64,000 nt of DNA, taken from the NCBI RefSeq assembly GCF_000003195.3, contig NW_018396398.1:395983-459982 (forward strand). The letters run 5' to 3'. Made by a program: the position numbers and the translations under genes. The DNA is from Sorghum bicolor (lineage: Eukaryota > Streptophyta > Magnoliopsida > Poales > Poaceae). This document shows, piece after piece, positions 1 to 12,467 of the stretch. The notes beneath the pieces are model-generated. The model searched no databases. It was not told the DNA's origin and saw only the letters and a program-made list of their open reading frames with translations. Each line of letters begins with the position of its first letter. Within the stretch, counting starts at the first letter, position 1.

Positions 1-820
1 CTTCCTCATCCTCCTCTAGGTACAACGCAACATACCCAGTTTGTAATTCCTGATAATATTCTTCTACACTTTTAGCACCTTGTCTTAATTGCTGCAACTT
101 ATTTATCATATCACGCGCATAGTAAGATGGAACAAATCTAGCTCTCATGGCCCTTTTCAGCGCATCCCAAGTTCTAGGTAAGTTATTAGGATTTTTCTTT
201 CCATATTCTATCCACCAAACAGAAGCAAAATCTGTAAACTCACTAGTAGCAGCCCTAACACGTGTAGTCTCAGGAAATTCATGACATGCAAACTTTTGAT
301 CAACAGCAATCTCCCAAGTGATGTAAGCATCAGGGTCATATTTACCATCAAAAGGCGGTATCTTAAATTTAATCTTACTGAAAGCATCATCATTATTGTG
401 TACCTCGCGTCGGCGGTTGCCACCCATACCTCTACGGTTGTGACGAAGGCGACGTCGATCACGAGTGTCTTGATCATCATGTTCAGTATCACCAGTGTAG
501 TCATCTTCATGACTACCGTGCTCTCGATCTCCCTCCTTTTCTTCTTTATGCTTCTCTTTATCTTCGGTGTGGAAATCATCAAATCGCCTTAGGAGAGCAG
601 CAAGGCTTTTGTCGACACTAGCAACGGATTCCTCCAAACTTGTGAGCTTGTTGTTTGTGGCAATCTGCGTAGCCTCCAACTGCCCCAGCTTTTCATTTGT
701 CACCTGCAAGTCGTTATCAAGTCCCTCTGTGTGCAGCTTCACTTTCCTTTCAAAATGTTGTATGATGCCCTTAGTGCGAGGTGTATGTGGTGTTTCGTTA
801 CCATCATCTGCCCCTGGCAT
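1..820 (-). CDS. Ty3/gypsy gag polyprotein, N-terminal part, open at the left edge
   Basis: An uninterrupted reading frame of 273 codons starts at the ATG whose first base is 820 and runs off the window. Residues 1-80 are a helical leader with many Glu/Lys residues, 80-140 are charged and Arg/Asp rich, and from about residue 150 the retrotransposon gag core begins: an IPPFDGKYDPDAYITWE-type segment at 154-170, VWWIEYGKKN near 201, TWDALKRAMRARFVPSYYARD near 218-237. These are hallmarks of the plant gypsy gag (Retrotrans_gag family), which forms the particle shell. The start is supported by a PBS and LTR upstream in the right orientation. No stop or frameshift is seen, so this is the best preserved frame of the left block. 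The clade cannot be named safely without pol. Confidence 0.85.
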   Translation of the reverse strand, partial: MPGADDGNETPHTPRTKGIIQHFERKVKLHTEGLDNDLQVTNEKLGQLEATQIATNNKLTSLEESVASVDKSLAALLRRFDDFHTEDKEKHKEEKEGDREHGSHEDDYTGDTEHDDQDTRDRRRLRHNRRGMGGNRRREVHNNDDAFSKIKFKIPPFDGKYDPDAYITWEIAVDQKFACHEFPETTRVRAATSEFTDFASVWWIEYGKKNPNNLPRTWDALKRAMRARFVPSYYARDMINKLQQLRQGAKSVEEYYQELQTGYVALYLEEDEE

Positions 821-1759
821 GGTTCAAAGACAAAGACAACAAAAAGGCAAGTGAAGAAATAAAAGCCCTACAACTACTAGGATGTAGCTACAGCAAGTCG
901 CTCACACTCAACCTGTAACACAAGTTCTTACCAATTCTTACCTTGCTTGACAGGAGGGGTCGTCTGCCAATAAGTGTACAGCAATGGACGAAGTGTATCG
1001 GTGCTGCAGCACAAGACCTGTCAAGCTGTAGAGTATGTGGACCTATAGGTGGGCTGAAACAAGGAACGAACTAGCACCACGTTAGTTATAAAAGCGAGCT
1101 GAATAAGCGTTCGACGATGGTACTGTGCTGGTCCTAGGCTAGACCGTGCTAGAGACGCGAGTCTGGACACAAAGGAAAACCACAGCACACCCCCGAAAAC
1201 AAGGTGGAAGAAACCTAAAATCAATATGAAAACAGCCCCTTCTTTTTTTTGAATCTTTTCTCTTTTTTTTTCTTTTTTTTTGGGCAACCTCAAAAACTGA
1301 TTATATGAACAAAAGAATACAAAAGAGCAATTCTCTCTCTCTCTCTCTCTCTAGAGTAAGGCCGAACAAGTATGGAGTTATCCTTCTTTTTTTTTATCAC
1401 GTTGGTGGAACTCAGATTGGAACTCTACTCGATCCGGACCAAGACCACAGTTCAATTCGGACTTCGCAACAGATTCGACAGAGAGAAGATATGGTAATAC
1501 TCGGCTGTGTATAGATGGTGACAAGAACTCGAAACTCTAAAGGACTAGACACTAAGACCAGCAACTCGACACAAACCGAAGCAACGCAAATTCAACAAGC
1601 CCTAACTAAAACGGTACTAGCCAAGGCACAAAGGTTTAATAGGATTATGGAAAAACTAATCTACTATATTTTTTTTGCTTTTCTGGACTATAGGAAATTA
1701 ATTAAAAACAGCAAAGGATTAGAAGTCTCTCACCGAAGAACCTTGCTCTGATTACCAAC
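821..1759 (-). other. Gypsy leader (5' untranslated region) with PBS
   Basis: This stretch lies between the gag start and the LTR. At 1742-1759, read on the minus strand, is TTGGTAATCAGAGC, close to the usual plant gypsy primer site TGGTATCAGAGC for initiator Met tRNA but with one extra base. The stretch also holds a T-rich run near 1244-1282 and a CT microsatellite near 1331-1351. Short open frames here have no recognisable domain and I regard them as chance. Confidence 0.65.
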
Positions 1760-2430
1760 TGATGCGAACCCGCTAGGGTTTTTGCCTGATCTTTTGATGA
1801 GAGACGGGGATAACTCGATTGGTGGATGGAGATGACGTTCACGGCCCGACTACAGCCCTCAAGACCGCGCCTTAGCAACCGATACACCACGTCCAACAGC
1901 CGTCACGATCTTGTGGAGCGCGACAACCAGCCCCTAGGGCTTCCGTCCTGCAAGCAATCGAAGAACTAGCAAAAACGAGGAAACAAGCACTGAATTTGCA
2001 AGATGAATTGAAGGTTTCAAACTGAATCTGAATCAACAATGGGGTTCCGAAGACAAGGAGATGGGCGGCTGATCCTGCACGCGCGCCTACAAGCAAGTAG
2101 CGAAGGCTAAACTTGATCTAAACAAAACCCAATGACCATGGCGGCTCTAGAGGGATATAAGTAGATGGATTGACGACCAAAGAGGTGTTGGGGTCGTCCT
2201 CCAACCCTAGGACGCGTCCCTAATGGACCCAACTTGATACATGGGCCATCAGCCCAAAATGAGGTGACGCAGCACCCTGGACAGCAAGACCTATCGACGG
2301 TAATTGGATCATTGCCACTGCTGCCGAACAGGTATTGACGTGGGACTTGATTCATATGAAAGTAGACTTGATAAGCTTTCCAACAAGTCCTGAAGCGCCT
2401 GAATCCGAATCCGTATGCAACCGTGGTAAT
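1760..2430 (-). mobile_element. Gypsy LTR shared by two element bodies; right boundary approximate
   Basis: The left end is TGATGCG, directly next to the PBS, so on the minus strand the LTR ends in CGCATCA. The sequence is clearly homologous to the right edge of the window (63565 onward): both share the stretches around 'cggcccgactacagccctcaa' and 'caagtagcgaaggctaaact'. The minus strand has a TATA-like CTTATATCCC near 2155-2164. On its left side are a PBS and gag; on its right side is a pol tail. It therefore serves as the 5' LTR of one body and the 3' LTR of another. The right limit is set only by the pol stop at 2433. Confidence 0.65.
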
Positions 2431-2432
2431 GG

Positions 2433-2690
2433 TCACAAGTTGGCGCTTTGCTGCTGTCCGAATCCAGCGAGCGTGAGTCCTTCTCCCTTTCGGTCTTCTC
2501 CTTGGTTCCTAATCAAAACAAGAGTGCACGCGTTTCCATTGTCTAAACAAGATGGACACGAGCTTATCAAGGAACTCACTTGATTATTAAGTTGACGAAC
2601 ACGAGCACGAGTAAGAGAACCAGCTATAGGTTGTGTCGGAGAGGATGTATCACTGGTGTTGATGTCCTCATCACTTGGTATCTTGCACAT
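2433..2690 (-). pseudogene. C-terminal tail of a gypsy pol polyprotein
   Basis: The minus-strand frame reads from a fused start through LTRARVRQLNNQVSS-type sequence and then CTLVLIRNQGED to a stop at 2433-2435. Grass gypsy polyproteins end with such a TRARARQLN...LRN segment after the integrase. Only the tail remains; the rest of pol is replaced by a copia fragment. The tail sits just upstream of the LTR, as a 3' pol end should. This recognition rests on memory of family C-termini. Confidence 0.5.
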
Positions 2691-3118
2691 TTGCACACAC
2701 TAAACATTACATCCGGCCTTGATGTAGTGACATAGAGCAAACTTCCAATCATGGACCGGTATAGCTTTTGATCTACCATGTTGCCACTTGCATCACTACC
2801 TAATTGATCATTTGTGCCCATAGGTGTGCTCATTGGTTTAGCTTCTTGCAACCCAAACTTCTTGATCATGTCCTTGATGTACTTGCCTTGACTTACAAAG
2901 GTGCCATCCTTCATTTGCTTGATTTGAAGTCCAAGGAAGTAACTGAGCTCCCCAATCATGGACATCTCAAACTCATTTGCCATCATTCTTCCAAACTCTT
3001 CACAAAAGTCTTGATTGGTTGATCCAAAGATGATATCATCAACATAGATTTGCAACACAAACAAGTCATTGCCTAGCTTCTTGGTGAAGAGGGTAGTGTG
3101 AACCTTTCCCATCTCAAC
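2691..3118 (-). pseudogene. Ty1/copia reverse transcriptase fragment
   Basis: The minus-strand frame from 3112 shows the copia RT signature: TTLFTKK, then LQIYVDDIIFGSTN with the catalytic YVDD, ELSYFLGLQIKQ, GKYIKDMIKKFG, and LYRSMIGSLLYVTTSRPD. It ends inside the SRPDVMFSV...CARYQ block, where copia proteins would continue into RNase H. Here the frame instead joins the gypsy tail near 2690. On the other side it breaks into an LTR-like sequence near 3118, so gag, protease, integrase and half of RT are missing. The motifs fit the SIRE/Maximus branch common in grasses; the branch is less certain than the superfamily. Confidence 0.8.
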
Positions 3119-3595
3119 CCTAGGAAAACCACCTCCTTTTCAAATGTGCTAACACCAACAAGTGTCCACCTCCAAAGTGCAAGTGTGTTAGCTTTTCACA
3201 AAAATTTTCACCAAAGGAGTTAAGTTAGCACTTTACTAGATCCTAATGCATATGCTCAAGATATGGACCTAGTAGCACTTGATTCGAGAGATGACCATGA
3301 TTTCACCTCTTGATAGTCGGCTATCTATCCTAAACCTGGTCAATCACTTCTCTACTCATCTTAGACCGGCAAAAGTAAAACCCCATGTTTATACCTTTGC
3401 CTTGATAACTTTGCTCCTCGTCTATCATCATGAACTCCACATTATGCTTCATCCCTTTGTGATCATGTGGCCACCTTTCCACGCCACCATGTACCTTCAT
3501 CACATGTGTTGCTATGCCTAACTCAAATCACTTAAACACGAGACATTAGCAACTTGGTGTCATTAATTACCAAAATCAAACTTGGGCTTTCAACA
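3119..3595 (-). mobile_element. Copia-type LTR remnant abutting the satellite
   Basis: On the minus strand the block begins TGTTGAAAGCCC at 3595 and reads through an AT-rich, non-coding sequence like known grass copia LTRs (the 'accaaaatcaaacttgggctttca' type end). The plus-strand end ...CAACA meets satellite starting CGTCATGTAGGAG. No second LTR, PBS or gag is visible between this LTR and the RT fragment, so a large internal deletion is likely. Confidence 0.5.
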
Positions 3596-4437
3596 CGTCA
3601 TGTAGGAGTTCCATTGGGTGCGTCCAAATTGATTTCTAAGCATATGGTATGTTCCTTGCAAATCATGCACCTATCTTGCATCAGGATTAGCACTACCTCC
3701 AAAACAGATCAAACCGAGCTTCCACTTGAGCCTCTTCACCAAAGTACGAACAGGTGCTTCCAAAATGGTTTCTTGGACTATGGTGCATTAGTCACAAACC
3801 ATGCACATATTTTGCACCGAAACTAACACTGTTTCTAAATAGACTAAAGCGAGATTCCATATGACACACGTCATCAAGTAGTCCCATCAGGTGCATCCAA
3901 ATTGATTTCCGAGCATATGGTATGTTCCATGCAAACCGTGCACCTTTCTTGCATCAAGATTAGCACTATCTCCAAACAGACCGAAATGAGCTTCCACTTG
4001 AGCCTCTTCATCTAGGAGTACAAACAGGTGCGTCAAAAATGGTTTCTTAGACTATGGTGCATTAGGCACAAACTATGCACCTATCTTGCACAGAAACTAA
4101 CATTGTCCCCAAATAGACCGAAGCGAGATTCCATATGACTCACATCATCTAGGAGTTCCATTGGGTGCGTCCAAATTGATTTATTAACATATGGTATGTT
4201 CTATGCAAATTGTGCAATTATCTTGCATCAAGGTTAGCACTATATCCGAGCAGACCAAATCGAGCCTCCACTTGAGCCTCTTAAACTGCGAGTACCATTG
4301 GGTGCGTCTAAAATTGTTTCTTAGCCTATGGTCCATTAGGCGTAAACCGTGCACATATCTTCTACCAAAACTAAAACTGTCTCTAAACGAACCAAAGCAA
4401 GATTCCATATGACACACATTATCAAGGAGTTATATCA

Positions 4438-7400
4438 GGTGGGTCCTAATTGATTTCTGAGCATATCGTATGTTCCATGCAAACCGTGCATCTATCTTGC
4501 ATCAAGATTAGCACTATTTCCTAACAGACCAAACCAAGCTTTCACTTGAGCCCCTTGACCTAGGAGTACCATCGTGTGCATCAAAAATGGTTTCTTAACC
4601 TATGGTGCACTAGGTGCAAACCGTGCACCTATCTTGCACTGAAACTAACACTATCTCTAAACAGACCGAAGTGAGATTCCATATGACACATGTCATCTAG
4701 GAGTTCCATCTTGTGCGTCCAAATTGATTTCTGAGCATAGGGTATGTTCCATGCAAATCGTGCACCTATCTTGCGTCAGGATTAGCACTATCTCTAAACA
4801 GACCGAACCGAGCCTCCACTTGAGCCTCTTCACCTAGGAGTACCAACAAGTGCTTCCAAAATGGTTTTTTAGACTTTGGTCCATTAGGCGCAAACTGTGC
4901 ACATATCATGCACCGAAACTAAAACTGTCTCTAAGCACACCAAAGCAATTCCATATGACACACGTCATCAAGGAGTTCTATCGGGTGTGTCTAAATTAAT
5001 TTCTAAGCATATGGTACGTTCCATGCAGACCGTGCATCTATCTTGCATCAAGATTAGCACTATCTCCAAATAGACCAAACCAACCTTTCGCTTGAGCCTT
5101 TTACCTAGGAGTACCATCGGGTGCGTCCAAAATGGCTTCTTAGCCCATGCTGCATTATGTGCAAACCTTGCACCTATCTTGCACCGAAACTAACACTGTC
5201 TCCAAACAGACCGAAGCAAGATTTCGTATGACACACGTCATATAGGAGTTCCATCATGTGCATCCAGATTGATTTCTAAGCATTTGGTATGTTCCTTGCA
5301 AATCATGCACCTATCTTGCATCAAGATTAGCACTATCTCCAAACAGACCGAACCGAGCTTCCACTTTAGCCTCATCACCAAAGTACGAAGAGGTGCTTCC
5401 AAAATGGTTTCTTGGACTATTGTGCATTAGTCACAAACCATGCACTTATTTTGCACCGAAACTGACAATGTCTCCAAATGGACCGAAACGAGATTCCATA
5501 TGACACACGTCATCAAGGAGTCCCATCAGGTGCATCCAAATTGATTTCCAAGCATATGGTATGTTCCATGCAAACCATGCAACTACCTTGCATAAGGATT
5601 AGCACTTTCTCCAAACTGACCGAACACAGGTGCTTCCAAAATGGTTTCTTAGACTATGGTGCATTAGTGACAAACCATGCACATATTTTGCACCGAAACT
5701 AACGCTATTTCTAAATAGACTAAAGCGAGATTCCATATGACACACGTCATTAAGGAGTCCCATCAGGTGCATCCAAATTGATTTCCAAGCATATGGTATG
5801 TTCCATTCAAACCGAGCACCTTTCTTGCATCAAGATTAGCACTATCTCCAAGCAGACCGAAATGAGCTTCCACTTGAGCCTCTTCATCTAGGAGTACAAA
5901 CAGGTGCGTCAAAAATGGTTTTTTAGACTATGGTGCATTAGGCACAAACTATGCACCTATCTTGCACAGAAACTAACATTGTCCCCAAATAGACCGAAGC
6001 GAGATTCCATATGACACACATCATCTAGGAATTCCATTGGGTGCGTCCAAATTGATTTATTAACATATGGTATGTTCCATGCAAACTATGCAACTATCTT
6101 GCATCAAGATTAGCACTATATCCGAGCAGACGAAATCGAGCCTCCACTTGAGCCTCTTCAACTACGAGTACCATTGGGTGCGTCTAAAATGGTTTCTTAG
6201 CCTATGGTGCATTAGGCGTAAACCGTGCACATATCTTGTACCAAAACTAAAACTGTCTCTAAACGAACCGAAGCAAGATTCCATATGACACACATTATCG
6301 AGGAGTTATATCAGGTGGGTCCTAATTGATTTCTGAGCATATCGTATGTTCCATGAAAACCGTGCATCTATCTTGCATCAAGATTAGCACTATCTCCTAA
6401 CAGACCAAACCGAGCTTTCACTTTAGCCCCTTGATCTAGGAGTACCATCGGGTGCGTCAAAAATGGTTTCTTAACCTATGGTGCATTAGGTGCAAACCGT
6501 GCACCTATCTTGCACTGAAACTAACACTATCTCTAAACGGACCGAAGTGAGATTCCATATGACACATGTCATCTAGGAGTTCCATCTTGTGCGTCCAAAT
6601 TGATTTCTGAGCATAGGGTATGTTCCATGCAAATCGTGCACCTATCTTGCATCAAGATTAGCACTATCTCTAAACAGACCGAACCGAGCCTCCACTTGAG
6701 CCTCTTCACCTAGGAGTACCAACAAGTGCTTCCAAAATGGTTTTTTAGACTTTGGTCCATTAGGCGCAAACTGTGCACATATCATGCACCGAAACTAAAA
6801 CTGTCTCTAAGCACACAAAAGCGATTCCATATGACACACGTCATCAAGGAGTTCTATCGGGTGTGTCCAAATTAATTTCTAAGCATATGGTACGTTCCAT
6901 GCAGACCCTGCATCTATCTTGCATCAAGATTAGCACTATCTCCAAATAGACCAAACGAAGCTTTCACTTGAGCCTTTTACATAGGAGTACCATCGGGTGA
7001 GTCCAAAATGGCTTCTTAGCATATGCTGCATTATGTGCAAACCTTGCACCTATCTTGCACCGAAACTAACACTATCTCCAAACAGACCGAAGCAAGATTT
7101 CGTATGACACACATCATCTAGGAGTTCCATCATGTGCATCCAGATTGATTTCTAAGCATTTGGTATGTTCCATGCAAACCGTGCACCTATATTGCATCAA
7201 GATTAGCACTATCTCCAAACAGACCGAACCGAGCATCAACTTGAGACCCTTCACCTAGGAGTACCAACAAGTGTGTCCAAAATGGTTTCTTAGACTATGG
7301 TGCATTAGGTGCAAACTATGCACCTATCTTGCACCGAAACTGACAATGTCTCCAAATGGACCGAAGCAAGATTCCATATGACACACGTCCTCAAGGAGTT

Positions 7401-10400
7401 CCATAGGGTGCATCCAAATTGATTTCCAAGCATATGGTATGTTCCATGCAAACCATGCAGCTACCTTGCATAAGGATTAGCACTATCTCCAAACTGACCG
7501 AACCAAGCTTTGACTTGAGCCTCTTTACCCAGGAGTACCAAATAGTATGTCCAAAATGGTTTCTTAGACTATGGTGCATTAGGTGCAAACGGTGCACCTA
7601 TCTTGCACTAAAACTTACAATGTCTACAAACGGACCGAAGCAAGATTTCATATGACACACATCATCTAGGAGTTCCATTGGGTGCGTCCAAATTGATTTC
7701 TAAGCATATGGTATGTTCCTTGCAAATCATGCACCTATCTTGCATCAAGATTAGCACTATCTCCAAAATAGATCAAACCGAGCTTCAACTTGAGCCTCTT
7801 CACCAAAGTATGAATAGGTGCTTCCAAAATGGTTTCTTATACTATGGTGCATTAGTCACAAACCATGCACATATTTTGCACCGAAACTAACACTGTTTCT
7901 AAATAGACCAAAGCGAGATTCCATATGACACACGTCATCAAGGAGTCCCATCAGGTGCATCCAAATTGATTTCCAAGCATATGGTATGTTCCATGCAAAC
8001 CGTGCACCTATCTTGCATCAAGACTAGCACTATCTCCAAACACACCGAAACGAGCTTCCACTTGAGCCTCTTCATCTAGGAGTAGAAACAGGTGCGTCAA
8101 AAATGGTTTCTTAGACTATGGTTCATTAGGCACAAACTATGCACCTATCTTGCACTGAAACTATCATTTTCTCCAAATAGACCGAAGCGAGATTCCATAT
8201 GACACACATCATCTAGGAGTTCCATTGGGTGCGTCCAAATTGATTTATTAACATATGGTTCGTTCTATGTAAACTGTGCAACTATCTTGCATCAAGATTA
8301 GCACTATATCCGAGCAGACGAAATCGAGCCTCCACTTGAGCCTCTTCAACTACGAGTAACATTGGGTGCGTCTAAAGTCGTTTCTTAGCCTATGGTGCAC
8401 TAGGAGTAAACCGTGCACATATCTTCTACCAAAACTAAAACTGTCTCTAAACGAACCAAAGCAAGATTCCATATGACACATTATCAAGGAGTTATATCAG
8501 GTGGGTCCTAATTGATTTCTAAGCATATCGTATGTTCCATGCAAACCGTTCATTTATCTTGCATGAATATTAGCACTATCTCCAAAAAGACCAAACCGAG
8601 CTTTCACTTGAGCCCCTTGACCTAGGAGTACCATCGGGTGTGTCCAAAATGGTTTCTTAACCTATGGTACATCAGGTGCAAACCGTGCACCTATCTTTCA
8701 CTGAAGCTAACACTATCTCTAAACAGATCGAAGTGAGATTCCATATGACACATGTCATCTAGGAGTTCCATCTTGTGCGTCCAAATTGATTTCTGAGCAT
8801 AGGGTATGTTCCATGCAAATCGTGCACCTATCTTGCGTTAAGATTAGCACTATCTCTAAACAGATCGAACCGAGCCTCCACTTGAGCCTCTTGACCTAGG
8901 AGTACCAACAAGTGCTTCCAAAATGGTTTTTTAGGCTTTGGTCCATTAGGCGCAAACTGTGCACATATCATGCACCAAAACTAATGCTGTCTCTAAGCAC
9001 ACCAAAGCGATTCCATATGACACACGTCATCAAGGAGTTCTATCGGGTGTGTCCAAATTAATGTCTAAGCATATGGTACGTTCCATGCAGACCGTGCATC
9101 TATCTTGCATCAAGATTAGCACTATCTCCAAATAGACCAAACCAAGCTTTCACTTGAGCCTTTTACATAGGAGTACCATCGGGTGCGTCCAAAATGGCTT
9201 CTTAGCCTATGCTGCATTATGTGCAAACCTTGCACCTATCTGGCACCGAAACTAACACTGTCTCTAAACAGACCGAAGCAAGATTTCGTATGACACACAT
9301 CATCTAGGAGTTCCATCATGTGCATCTAGATTGATTTCTAAGCATTTGGTATGTTCCATGCAAACTGTGCACCTATATTGCATCAAGATTAGCACTATCT
9401 CCAAACAGACCGAACCGAGCGTCCACTTGAGACCCTTCACCTAGGAGTACCAACAAGTGTGTCCAAAATGGTTTCTTAGACTATGGTGCATTAGGTGCAA
9501 ACTATGCGCCTATCTTGCACCGAAACTGACAATGTCTCCAAATGGACCGAAGCGAGATTCCATGACACACGTCCTCAAGGAGTTCCATAGGGTGCATCCA
9601 AATTGATTTCCAAGCATATGGTATGTTCCATGCAAACCATGTAGCTACCTTGCATAAGGATTAGCACTATCTCCAAACGGACCGAACCCAGCTTCGAGTT
9701 GAGCCTCTTCACCCAAGAGTAGGGATGAAAATGGTACGGATATTTTCCGACCGTATTCGAAACCAAATTCGTTTAGAGGGGTTTAAATCTGTCCATATCT
9801 GAGTCTGAATATTCAACATCCGATACCGTATCCGTATCCGATACTTAAATCATATATTTATGATGTCGACATCGAAACGTATTTTATCCGACATGATTGA
9901 CATTATCCGTATTCGAATCCGAATCCGACCAGAAATATGAAAACAAATATGACATCGATGATATCCGTCCGTATCCGATCCGTTTTCATCCCTACCCAGG
10001 AGTACCAAATAGTGCGTCCAAAATGGTTTCTTAGACTATGGTGCATTAGGTGCAAACTGTGCACCTATCTTGCACTAAAACTTACAATGTCTACAAACGG
10101 ACCGAAGCAAGATTCCATATGACACACGTCATCTAGGAGTTCCATTGGGTGCGTCCAAATTGATTTCTAAGCATATGGTATGTTCCTTGCAAATCATGCA
10201 CCTATCTTGCATCAAGATTAGCACTATCTCCAAAACAAATCAAACCGAGCTTCCACTTGAGCCTCTTCACCAAAGTACGAACATGTGCTTCTAAAATGGT
10301 TTCTTAGACTATGGTGCATTAGTCACAAACCATGCACATATTTTGCACCGAGACTAACACTGTTTCTAAATAGACCAAAGCGAGATTCCATATGACACAC

Positions 10401-10968
10401 GTCATCAAGGAGTCCCATCAGGTGCATCCAAATTGATTTCCAAGGATATGGTATGTTCCATGCAAACTGTGCACCTATCTTGCATCAAGACTAACACTAT
10501 CTCCAAACACACCGAAACGAGCTTCCACTTGAGCCTCTTCATCTAGGAGTAGAAACAGGTGCGTCAAAAATGGTTTCTTAGACTGTGGTGCATTAGGCAC
10601 AAACTATGCACTTATCTTGCATTGAAACTAACATTGTCTCTAAATAGACCGAAGCGAGATTCCATATGACACACATCATCTAAGAGTTCCATTGGGTGCG
10701 TCCAAATTGATTTATTAAAATATGGTACGTTCTATGCAAACTGTGCAACTATCTTGCATCAAGATTAGCACTATATCCGAGCAGACCAAATCGAGCCTCC
10801 ACTTGAGCCTCTTCAACTACGAGTAACATTGGGTGCGTCTAAAATGGTTTCTTAGCCTATGGTGCATTAGGCGTAAACCGTGCACATATCTTCTACCAAA
10901 ACTAAAACTGTCTCTAACCGAACCAAAGCAAGATTCCATATGACACACATTATCAAGGAGTTATATCA
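4438..10968. repeat. Three consecutive higher-order repeat units (14, 16 and 16 monomers)
   Basis: A diagnostic monomer variant (GTTATATCAGGTGGGTCCTAA) recurs with its GGTGGG anchor at 4438, 6314, 8500 and 10969. The spacings are 1876, 2186 and 2469 bp. The first corresponds to 14 monomers less a 42-bp deletion at 5618; the second to 16 monomers; the third to 2186 bp again once the 275-bp MITE and its 8-bp duplication are removed. Neighbouring variants (for instance TCCATCTTGTGCGTCC and TCCATCATGTGCATCC) follow in the same order in each unit, so these are true multimeric repeats. Confidence 0.85.
9720..9994. mobile_element. hAT-type MITE, 275 bp
   Basis: The termini are TAGGGATGAAAATGG on the left and CCGTTTTCATCCCTA on the right, an inverted repeat of 15 bp with one mismatch. 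The flanks are CCCAAGAG (9712-9719) and CCCAGGAG (9995-10002), an 8-bp target duplication with one difference, as expected of the hAT superfamily. The interior is non-coding, rich in CGTATCC/GGATACG motifs near both ends. It must have been mobilised in trans. The same satellite position in the neighbouring repeat units (around 7540 and 12180) is empty. Confidence 0.9.
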
Positions 10969-12467
10969 GGTGGGTCCTAATTGATTTTTGAGCATATTGT
11001 ATGTTCCATGCAAATCGTGCATCTATCTTGCATCAAGATTAGCACTATCTCCAAACAGACCAAACCGAGCTTTCACTTGAGCCCCTTGACCTAGGAGTAC
11101 CATCGGGTGCGTCCAAAATGGTTTCTTAACCTATGGTGCATTAGGTGCAAACCGTGCACCTATCTTGCACTGAAACTAACACTATCTCTAAACGGATCGA
11201 AGTGAGATTCCATATTACACATGTCATCTAGGAGTTCCATCTTGTGCGTCCAAATTGATTTCTGAGCATAGGGTATGTTCCATGCAAATCGTGCACCTAT
11301 CTTGCTTCAAGATTAGCACTATCTCTAAACGGACCGAACCGAGCCTCCACTTGAGCCTCTTCACCTAGACTACCAACAAGTGCTTCCAAAATGGTTTTTT
11401 AGACTTTGGTGCATCAGGCGCAAACTGTGCACATATCTTGCACCGAAACTAATACTGTCTCTAAGATCGATTCCATATGACACACGTCATCAATGAGTTC
11501 TATTGGGTGTGTCCAAATTAATTTCTAAGCATATGGTATGTTCCATGCAGACCGTGCATCTATCTTGCATCAAGATTAGCACTATCTCCAAATAGACCAA
11601 ACCAAGCTTTCACTTGAGCCTTTTACCTAGGAGTACCATCGGGTGCGTCCAAAATGGTTTCTTAGCCTATGCTGCATTATGTGCAAACCTTACACCTATC
11701 TTGCACCGAAACTAACACTGTCTCCAAACAGACCGAAACAAGATTTCGTATGACACGCGTCATCTAGGAGTTCCATCATGTGCATCCAGATTGATTTCCA
11801 AGCATTTGGTATGTTCCATGTAAACCGTGCACCTATCTTGCATCAAGATTAGCACTATCTCCAAACAGACCGAACCGAGTATCCACTTGAGACCCTTCAC
11901 CGAGGAGTACCAACAAGTGTGTCTAAAATGGTTTCATAGACTATGGTGCATTAGGTGCAAACTATGCACCTATCTTGCACCGAAACTAACAATGTCTCCA
12001 AATGGACCGAAGCAAGATTCCATATGACACACGTCCTCAAGGAGTTCCATCGGGTGCATCCAAATTGATTTCCAAGCATATGGTATGTTCCATGCAAACC
12101 ATGCAGCTACCTTGCATAAGGATTAGCACTATCTCCAAACTGACCGAACCAAGCTTCCACTTGAGACTCTTCACCCAGGAGTACCAAATAGTGCGTCCAA
12201 AATGGTTTCTTAGACTATGGTGCATTAGGTGCAAACTGTGCACCTATCTTGCAACGAAACTAACAATGTCTCCAAATGGACCGAAGCAAGATTCCTTATG
12301 ACACATGTCATCAAGGAGTTCCATCGGGTGCATCCAAATTGATTTATGAGCATATGACATGTTCCATGTAAATCGTGCGCCTATCTTGCATAAGGATTAG
12401 CACTATCTCCAAACTGACCGAACCAAGCTTCCACTTGAGCCTCTTCACCTAGGAGTACCAAATAGTG

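Larger units (their letters stand above)
3596..12467. repeat. Satellite array A, 137-bp monomers in A/B dimers
   Basis: About 63 tandem monomers. Successive GGTGCG/GGTGCT/GGTGCA anchors at 7681, 7818, 7954, 8091, 8228 and 8365 are 137, 136, 137, 137 and 137 bp apart. Two monomer types alternate: A carries TTGCATCAAGATTAGCAC and ends GCTTCCACTTGAGCC; B carries TTGCACCGAAACTAACAC and ends GATTCCATATGACACACG. The length and parts of the sequence agree with my memory of the sorghum/sugarcane centromere satellite Cen38/SCEN, but I cannot align them here. The array is broken by a MITE at 9720-9994 and shortened by about 42 bp at 5618. No gene is present; the many 60-75 codon frames are the satellite read through. 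Confidence 0.9.

Noticed and set aside
1305..1751. Two small frames in the gypsy leader
   Set aside because: Opposite to gag, overlapping a CT microsatellite, with no recognisable protein.
3596..12467. Many related frames of 60-100 codons with MVCSMQTMQ-type starts, on both strands
   Set aside because: They are the satellite monomer read through. They repeat with the monomer, vary by indels and have no domain or promoter.
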